Of a stretch of 64,000 bases of DNA, positions 59,095 to 64,000 are shown in pieces. The notes beneath the pieces are model-generated. The model did no database searches, was not told the DNA's origin, and saw nothing but the letters and a program-made list of their open reading frames with translations. The DNA is from Candidatus Eremiobacteraceae bacterium. GTDB lineage: Bacteria; Vulcanimicrobiota; Vulcanimicrobiia; Eremiobacterales; Eremiobacteraceae. The first letter of the stretch is position 1. Each line of letters begins with the position of its first letter. The position numbers were made by a program, and so were the translations under genes. The stretch lies in NCBI GenBank assembly GCA_035295225.1, contig DATGJI010000055.1:124001-188000 (forward strand), written 5' to 3'.

Positions 59095-59946
59095 CTATGG
59101 CGTCGAGGGGTCGACGGACACGCTCTTCGTCTTTTGCGTGCGTTGCTGCGCCGTTTCCACTTCGTTTTCCGGGCCCGGGAAGGCGAGGCTGCGAACGTCC
59201 GTTATGTACTGTCGCAACGCTTTGAGACCGTCATCGTAGAAATGCGCGTAGCGCTTGGCATGTCTGGGCAGATATCCGGTCGACAAACCGAGCAGATCGT
59301 TGATCACGCTCACCTGGCCGTCGCAGCCTGCGCCTGCGCCGATGCCGATCGTGGGGCATGCGACCGCTTCCGTCACGCACTCGGCGACGGCACTGGGCAC
59401 GCACTCCAAGACGATCGCGAAACATCCCGCATCGGCGATCGCGCGCGCGTTTTCGATGAGCGTTGCCGCCGCCGTGGCGGTCTTGGCCTGCGCGCGGAAG
59501 CCTCCAAGAGCGTGGACGGACTGGGGTGTCAGGCCGAGGTGCCCCATCACGGGTATGCCTGTCGCCACGAGACGTGCTACCAACGCCGGATCACTGCCGC
59601 CCTCGATCTTGACGGCATGCGCGCCGGCCTCTTTGAGAAACATACCGGCATTGCGCACCGCGTCGTCGTGCCCGCATTGATAGGAGAGAAACGGCATGTC
59701 GGCGATGACGAATGCTCCTCGCGCTCCGCGCACGACCGACCGCGTGTGATAGAGCATCTCGTCCATCGTCACCGGCAGCGTCGTATCGTGGCCGCCGAAC
59801 ACCATGCCGGCCGAATCGCCGACGAGGATCGCATCTGCGCCCGCCGCGTGCACCATCGCCGCCACGAGGGCGTCGTACGCGGTGAGCACGGCGATCTTCT
59901 CGCGGCGCTTCTTCTTCTCGAAAAACGTGTTGATGGTGACGGGCAT
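59095..59946 (-). CDS. panB: 3-methyl-2-oxobutanoate hydroxymethyltransferase
   Basis: A 283-residue protein, typical length. Motifs: IAVLTAYDALVAAMVHAAGA, ILVGDSAGMVFGGHDTTLPV (metal-binding Asp), AVKIEGG, VMGHLGLTPQSVHALGGFRA and TIGIGAGAGCDGQVSVINDLLG, with a short C-terminal tail. It makes ketopantoate from 2-oxoisovalerate. It begins the panB-panC-coaBC-coaX series, seven bases after the FHA gene. Confidence 0.97.
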   Translation of the reverse strand: MPVTINTFFEKKKRREKIAVLTAYDALVAAMVHAAGADAILVGDSAGMVFGGHDTTLPVTMDEMLYHTRSVVRGARGAFVIADMPFLSYQCGHDDAVRNAGMFLKEAGAHAVKIEGGSDPALVARLVATGIPVMGHLGLTPQSVHALGGFRAQAKTATAAATLIENARAIADAGCFAIVLECVPSAVAECVTEAVACPTIGIGAGAGCDGQVSVINDLLGLSTGYLPRHAKRYAHFYDDGLKALRQYITDVRSLAFPGPENEVETAQQRTQKTKSVSVDPSTP

Positions 59947-59953
59947 TTGTGGA

Positions 59954-60259
59954 CTACGCTTTCAGGTCGTCGGTTGACTTGCGGATGCAGAGCATCGTTC
60001 GGCCTACGATGAACGGCTGGCCCAGCGCGATGCGCGTGGCGGACTCGATCGCGGCCCCGTCCACGATTGTGCCGTTGCGGCTGCCGAGATCCGCTACGAC
60101 GAGGTTCTCATCTTCAATGCTGACGCGAGCGTGAGACCGAGATGCCGCACGATCGGTCGGCAGCGCGGCGCCTTCGGCGTCGCGGCCGATAATGATGTCC
60201 CGGGAAAACGGCCACCGTTTGCCGTCCTGTGGGCCGTTCATCGCTTCGAGCTCATACAT
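59954..60259 (-). CDS. FHA domain protein
   Basis: A 101-residue protein that is essentially one FHA domain: IIIGRDAEGAALPTDRAASR, SHARVSIEDENLVVADLGSR and NGTIVDGA, with the conserved GR, SRxH and N-G residues. FHA domains bind phosphothreonine in signalling complexes. It lies seven bases upstream of panB on the same strand, an unexpected partner. No kinase is visible in the window. Confidence 0.92.
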   Translation of the reverse strand: MYELEAMNGPQDGKRWPFSRDIIIGRDAEGAALPTDRAASRSHARVSIEDENLVVADLGSRNGTIVDGAAIESATRIALGQPFIVGRTMLCIRKSTDDLKA

Positions 60260-60385
60260 ACGGACCTGCGATTTCGGTGGGTTGCAGCCTGCCTCCCGCG
60301 GCTGTCTTATTCGGTGACGAGCCTAAGTTTATCGTCCGAAGCGGCCGAAACTGTATAGAGAAGGCGACCACCTGAAGCGCCGGAG

Positions 60386-60622
60386 TTGTATATTGCTGTG
60401 GATGACCCGAGCGTGAGCCAGATTCACGAATCCGACATACTGGAAATAGATCCGGAAGCGCTTCGGGAAGCTGAGCGCGTTTTTGCGCAGGGCATCCTCG
60501 ACACGATGGCCGGCAAACAAGTCGTGCGCGCATCATACGAAGAGACGCGGGTTGTCGTCACGATGACCGACGGCTGCGAATACTACTTCTACGGCTTTAT
60601 GGGTGAATCGCGCGGCGACTGA
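60386..60622 (+). CDS. Small protein of unknown function
   Basis: A 78-residue acidic protein (YIAVDDPSVSQIHESDILEI, then ALREAERVFAQGILDTMAGK and TMTDGCEYYFYGFMGESRGD). The TTG at 60386 is a poor start; the GTG at 60398 with GGAG 12 bases upstream is an alternative. No family is recognised. Codon use is typical of the region, and a terminator follows 12 bases after the stop, so it is probably a real gene. A helix followed by strands is likely. Confidence 0.6.
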   Translation: MYIAVDDPSVSQIHESDILEIDPEALREAERVFAQGILDTMAGKQVVRASYEETRVVVTMTDGCEYYFYGFMGESRGD

Positions 60623-60633
60623 CCAACACAAAT

Positions 60634-60664
60634 GTAGGGCGGACCTTTATGGTCCGCCTTTTTT
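60634..60664 (+). terminator. Repeat A copy acting as a rho-independent terminator
   Basis: The repeat A unit GTAGGGCGGACC, TTTAT, GGTCCGCC (60634-60658) is followed directly by TTTTTT (60659-60664). The 8-bp GC stem with a six-T run is a textbook terminator, 11 bases after the small gene stop. This is the clearest case of the repeat serving as a terminator. Confidence 0.85.
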
Positions 60665-60667
60665 ATT

Positions 60668-60694
60668 GAAGGGGGCCGACGCCAGTCGGCCCTC
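60668..60694. repeat. Repeat B copy
   Basis: GAAGGGGGCCGAC, GCCA, GTCGGCCC between the small gene and the convergent PilZ gene. Immediately follows the repeat A terminator, so both families stand side by side. Confidence 0.85.
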
Positions 60695-60712
60695 GTTAAC
60701 GTCGTTTACGAT

Positions 60713-61066
60713 CTACGCGCGGCGCTGCGAGTCTTGGGTCTCGACAAATCCGGCGATCGCGCTTCGATCGCCCGGATCGATGGACGTGAACGCGATGCCG
60801 TGATGGAACTTCTGCTCGTTGCGCGCGAAGAAACTCAAGACGACTCGGCCCTTGGCCTGCACCGTGCGTTCAGTTCCGGGGAGGTGGAATTTGAGGCCGA
60901 CCGCCGCTCTTGGCGGCAGATCGTACGATGCTACGAGGCGCATGCCGCCTGCGCCGAGGTCGAACACCGAACCGTCGTGCGGCTGCGGCTCTCCCTCAAG
61001 CGAAAATTCGACCGGCAATGAGACGGCCACGCGGACGTATTGGCGCCTGCTCAGCTCACCGTTCAT
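60713..61066 (-). CDS. PilZ domain protein
   Basis: A 117-residue protein consisting of a PilZ domain: RRQYVRVAVSLPVEFSLEGE (the RxxxR c-di-GMP-binding motif, here RRQYVR), VFDLGAGGMRLVA (the (D/N)xSxxG motif as DLGAGG, with Gly in the Ser position) and FHHGIAFTSIDPGDRSAIAG. PilZ proteins are c-di-GMP receptors controlling motility or polysaccharides. Together with the diguanylate cyclase at 30.7 kb and a flagellar-type operon it suggests c-di-GMP control of the export apparatus, but the genes are far apart. Confidence 0.85.
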   Translation of the reverse strand: MNGELSRRQYVRVAVSLPVEFSLEGEPQPHDGSVFDLGAGGMRLVASYDLPPRAAVGLKFHLPGTERTVQAKGRVVLSFFARNEQKFHHGIAFTSIDPGDRSAIAGFVETQDSQRRA

Positions 61067-61190
61067 GCGGCCTAGTATTCTCGCGATGGCCGCAAGCGCC
61101 TGCCGTTTAGGCCGCCACTTGCCCAGCGCGAATACGCAGGTGATAGCGCCAAACGATCAGCACAAAACGTACGGGAGTGACCGCATCACT

Positions 61191-61544
61191 ATGATGGACT
61201 TCACATCGCCGATCGACAGCACTTCGGGCTACTCGGGCTATGGCGCGTTGGAGCAAGAAGACCCGTTTGCGTCGCAGTCATCTGCCTGGCCGCTGAGCGA
61301 TGAGGCAACGCAGCCGGTCGCCTTCCAAACGCCGGATTCCAACTATTGTTTCGGCGATCAAGACGACTCGGAAATCGCCGCGCTCCAAAGGCAGCTCGCT
61401 CGGCAGCAGAACGAGATCGACCAGCTGCAGCGCGAATATCGAGGCGGCGGGGGCACTGAGCCGCAACCGCCGCGATGCGAGGGACCTCCGCGCGGCCGGA
61501 TCATGCAGCCCTTCGAAGCATCTGCGCAGCGGCCGGAACTTTAA
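61191..61544 (+). CDS. Small hypothetical protein with a coiled-coil segment
   Basis: A 117-residue protein, MMDFTSPIDSTSGYSGYGAL. Residues about 60-85 (DDSEIAALQRQLARQQNEID, then QLQREYRG) form a heptad-like coiled coil; the rest is low-complexity and Gly/Pro-rich. No ribosome-binding site is close to the ATG. The stop overlaps the converging lyase gene by four bases. I do not recognise a family and consider it a possible but not certain gene. Confidence 0.5.
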   Translation: MMDFTSPIDSTSGYSGYGALEQEDPFASQSSAWPLSDEATQPVAFQTPDSNYCFGDQDDSEIAALQRQLARQQNEIDQLQREYRGGGGTEPQPPRCEGPPRGRIMQPFEASAQRPEL

Positions 61545-62809
61545 CCGGTCGCTTCAACTTCGTTGGCGGCGCTTATCGCTGCGAGAAGTCCGTGGCTTGA
61601 ATCCAGGCCGCCCTGCACATACACTTCAAAAGGTTCGCGCACCGGCGCATCGCACGACAGCTCCATCGTTGAGCCCGAGACGAAAGCGCCGTCGGCCATC
61701 AGCACCGGATCTGCATAACCGGGCACCGCGCCAGGCACGGGCGTAACGCGCGCGTTGACGGGCAACATGCGCTGCAGACCGCGCGCGAACGCCGACAGTT
61801 TTTCCGGTGAGCCCAGCCGCAGCGCTTGGATCGTGTCTGTGCGCGTCGCGCCGCATTCGGGATCCACACTGTAGCCCAACTCGGCGAACAAGGCGGCGAT
61901 GAAGTCCATGATCTTCAAACTCTCGGCGACTGCGCGCGGGGCACGGTGAAGTCCGGCGAGCAGCGAGCGGATCGCGCCCAAGGTCGGTCCCACGGCTGCG
62001 CCCAAGCCCGGCGCGAAAACGCGCTCGGCGACGCGATCGACGATCGCTCTCGAGCCGGCTACATAGGCCCCGGATTCCGCTAAACCGCCGCCGGGGTTCT
62101 TGATAAGCGAGCCGACCACGGCATCGGCGCCGACTGCGCACGGTTCGAGCGGCTCCACAAGTTCGCCGTAACAATTGTCAACGATGACAGCGGCGTTCGG
62201 CGCACGCTCACGGATGGAGTGTACGAGCCATTCGATCGAAGCGATGTCGAGCGACGGACGGACGGCGTAGCCGCGCGATCGCTGCACGAAGACGACGTCA
62301 GGCGCGCGATCGAGGGCGGCGACGAGATCGGCGGTCGCGGGCCGTGCTCCCGATGTCCACGGCGCCTCGTCATAGCTGATCCCCTGGCTGCACAGGCCGC
62401 GCGGATGATCGACGAGCGACATCCGCAGCGTATCGTAAGGTCGGCCCGTCGCGCTGAGCAACCGCATGCCCGGTGCGAGCAAGGCGGCGAGCGTGGCGAC
62501 GATCGCCTGCGTGCCGCTTGCAAGCTGAATGCGCGCGAGCGCGGTTTCAGCATCCATGACGTCCGCTAGAAGCCGCTCATACGCTTCTCGTCCGCGATCG
62601 TGATAACCGTAACCGGTCGTGCCCGCCAAGTGACCGTCGTGCAGATCGGCTTTGGCAAACGCGCGCCGCACTTTCGAAAATACGGCGAATGCTTGTTCTT
62701 CGCGTTCGCGCCACGCCGGGAGCGCGCGCTCGATTGCCGCTTCCGCCGCATTGCCGACCCGTTTGCCGACGTCGAGATCGGCAATCGCGGCGCGGAGCCT
62801 ATCGATCAT
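61541..62809 (-). CDS. Methionine gamma-lyase family / aluminium-resistance-type PLP protein (YnbB-like)
   Basis: A 422-residue PLP-dependent protein: DLHDGHLAGTTGYGYHDRGR, IQLASGTQAIVATLAALLAP, AAVIVDNCYGELVEPLEPCA and the PLP lysine in VVGSLIKNPGGGLAESGAYV. This matches the family annotated as aluminium resistance protein or methionine gamma-lyase family in Firmicutes and cyanobacteria (YnbB). Its true reaction is poorly established. The C-terminus LDSSHGLLAAISAANEVEA closes the domain. It overlaps the PTS-like permease gene by 11 bases. Confidence 0.9.
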   Translation of the reverse strand: MIDRLRAAIADLDVGKRVGNAAEAAIERALPAWREREEQAFAVFSKVRRAFAKADLHDGHLAGTTGYGYHDRGREAYERLLADVMDAETALARIQLASGTQAIVATLAALLAPGMRLLSATGRPYDTLRMSLVDHPRGLCSQGISYDEAPWTSGARPATADLVAALDRAPDVVFVQRSRGYAVRPSLDIASIEWLVHSIRERAPNAAVIVDNCYGELVEPLEPCAVGADAVVGSLIKNPGGGLAESGAYVAGSRAIVDRVAERVFAPGLGAAVGPTLGAIRSLLAGLHRAPRAVAESLKIMDFIAALFAELGYSVDPECGATRTDTIQALRLGSPEKLSAFARGLQRMLPVNARVTPVPGAVPGYADPVLMADGAFVSGSTMELSCDAPVREPFEVYVQGGLDSSHGLLAAISAANEVEATG

Positions 62810-64000
62810 CGTGGGTGTCGCCGAGAAGCCGTTCGGGATGGCGCTCCACTTCGAGCTCGTGCTCGCGGATCGCCGTGGCCGAACGGACGAGTTCTTCGGC
62901 TTGTTCCGGTTCGCGGCTGATGGATGATTCGAACGAGCGCAGAAACGGCGCGTACGCGATCGCGCCGATGATGACGTTCACCGCGATCAAGACGACGGCG
63001 CGCCAGTCGCGCCCGGTCAGAATCCATGCGCTGACGAATGCCGGCAGCAGATTGATGGGCGGTATCCAGAAGACCGTCTTGTCGACGAATCCGAACGCCA
63101 TCGCGGCGTACGTCAACGTGGCGAGGATGAGCGGCACTCCGACGAACGGCAACGCGAGGGTTGGATTCATGACGAGCGGCATGCCGAAGATCAGCGGCTC
63201 ATTGATGTTAGCGAGCGACGGAACGAGCGAGGCCAGCGCGAGCTTGCGGAGCCGGGCGACGCGTGAACGCAGCATGAGCAGCGCCAGTGAAAGCGTCGCG
63301 CCCGATCCGCCCGGGAAATAGAATACCGCGAGCGCGATCGTGACGATGTGCGGGGGCGTCTGATGGTTCAAGTATGCTTGGCTGTTCTGATCGAGCGCAT
63401 GCAGATACACCGGCGTGATGATCGCCGAAAGAAACGCGGGACCATGCACGCCGGCGCACCAGAGCAGCGTTTGCAGCAGCACGACGATGAGGAGCCCGGG
63501 TAACGTGTCGCCGACCGCGACCAACGGCTTGATGATCGGCAAGAGCAAGTTGGCAAGACTGAAGCCTGCCGCTGCCGGCAGAACGAATAAGGCTGCAGAT
63601 GCTGCGGTCGCCGCCGCCGCCGCCTCGAAGCGCGGCAGCAGCCCATAGGCGATGCGCAGGCATTGAGCGGTTACGAGCGCCACGATGAGCCCGAGGAAAA
63701 TGCTCGTCGACGCGATCTGCACGATCGCAGTCCACGGATGCAGCCTCGATTCCGCCGGCAACGAGATGTAGAACGCGCCTAAGCTCAGGACGACGGCGAG
63801 AGCGCGATCGTAGCCGAATGTGCGCGCGAGACGTTCGGCGAGAAAAGCGGCGAGCGCCACTCCCATCGCGCCGAAACCTGCGCGGTATGCCGCGAAGAAC
63901 GACGTCGTGAGGTCTGCTCCGTGCCCAACTCCCCAAGCGACCGCCGTCACCGCGACGAGGGCGGCAAACGACGGGCCGATCGCCTCGCGCACGGCCGCCA
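62799..64000 (-). CDS. PTS sugar permease EIIC-like protein, 5' end at window edge
   Basis: At least 400 residues; the frame stays open to the window edge, where the last bases (reading TG GCG GCC GTG) would make an ATG if position 64001 is T. The cellobiose/diacetylchitobiose (CelB-type) pattern is seen: ANINEPLIFGMPLVMNPTLA and GFVDKTVFWIPPIN, with about ten helices and a cytoplasmic C-terminus (SSISREPEQAEELVRS). Normally EIIC takes up a beta-glucoside with EIIA and EIIB; none is in the window. The stop overlaps the PLP gene start by 11 bases, suggesting co-expression. Confidence 0.85.
   Translation of the reverse strand, partial: AAVREAIGPSFAALVAVTAVAWGVGHGADLTTSFFAAYRAGFGAMGVALAAFLAERLARTFGYDRALAVVLSLGAFYISLPAESRLHPWTAIVQIASTSIFLGLIVALVTAQCLRIAYGLLPRFEAAAAATAASAALFVLPAAAGFSLANLLLPIIKPLVAVGDTLPGLLIVVLLQTLLWCAGVHGPAFLSAIITPVYLHALDQNSQAYLNHQTPPHIVTIALAVFYFPGGSGATLSLALLMLRSRVARLRKLALASLVPSLANINEPLIFGMPLVMNPTLALPFVGVPLILATLTYAAMAFGFVDKTVFWIPPINLLPAFVSAWILTGRDWRAVVLIAVNVIIGAIAYAPFLRSFESSISREPEQAEELVRSATAIREHELEVERHPERLLGDTHDDR

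Noticed and set aside
1-64000. tRNA, rRNA, prophage or insertion sequence
   Set aside because: I looked for conserved tRNA T-arms, rRNA segments, and transposase or integrase motifs on both strands and found none.

Overview
The window is GC-rich, gene-dense bacterial chromosome from an organism with an outer membrane: three large TonB-dependent receptors with N-terminal carboxypeptidase-regulatory-like domains, a lipoprotein metal-binding protein, secreted proteins with signal peptides, and housekeeping genes (rplM-rpsI, greA, lysS, truA, dusB, panB-panC-coaBC-coaX). It is neither a phage nor a plasmid. I saw no rRNA, tRNA, CRISPR array, transposase or integrase. The gene mix and the short GC-rich hairpin repeats suggest an uncultured phylum such as Eremiobacterota (WPS-2), but that is inference and a marker-gene tree would be needed. 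No gene-free stretch exceeds about 300 bases; the longest gaps (3258-3528, 6593-6875, 35304-35602) hold repeat hairpins, an operator and a promoter.

Layout: 1-3.3 kb, the end of a lactate-utilisation type Fe-S gene, an S9 peptidase and an Ada-like alkyl-DNA repair protein. 3.5-13.2 kb, a nearly mirror-symmetric metal locus: two divergent units, each with a small membrane protein followed by a TonB-dependent receptor, around one Fur-type operator; the right-hand unit continues into an outer-membrane-like protein, CopC, and a CopD-cytochrome c-thioredoxin-like fusion. 13.2-16 kb, thiol and membrane proteins and a lipid kinase. 16.1-19.6 kb, a giant TonB receptor. 19.7-23.7 kb, a zinc (or Zn/Mn) operon znuA-znuC-znuB-fur plus a secreted protein, with a strong promoter and a perfect palindromic operator whose core is identical to that of the mirror locus. 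23.7-28.8 kb, a compact and divergent flagellar-type basal-body/export operon (flgB-flgC-fliE-fliF-fliH-fliI-lytic transglycosylase) in which FliF carries a FliG-like C-terminus. 28.9-33.8 kb, a GAF-PAS-adenylate cyclase followed by a multi-GAF diguanylate cyclase; a PilZ protein lies at 60.7 kb. 33.8-39.4 kb, a Uma2 protein, ribosomal proteins, an M50 protease, truA, lysS and greA. 40-44 kb, a four-gene unit (class III aminotransferase, SRPBCC protein, acyl-ACP-reductase-like dehydrogenase, quinate-dehydrogenase-like protein) that looks like an uncharacterised pathway. 44-54 kb, hydrolase, CYTH-CHAD, SPFH-zinc-ribbon, NHL, MFS, dusB and M20 genes. 54-60.3 kb, a seven-gene minus-strand run containing most of CoA synthesis. 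60.3-64 kb, small proteins, a PLP lyase-family protein and an EIIC-like PTS permease cut by the window edge.

Two families of short hairpin repeats are scattered through the intergenic spaces (A: stem GGCGGACC/GGTCCGCC; B: stem GGGGCCGAC/GTCGGCCCC). They sit almost only at gene 3' ends, and in several places they supply the stop codon, act as a likely terminator, or are translated as a protein C-terminus.

The most promising leads for something undescribed are the mirror-image receptor/copper locus tied by operator identity to the Zn regulon, the reduced flagellar-like operon with FliF-FliG fusion, and the acyl-ACP-reductase-like four-gene unit.
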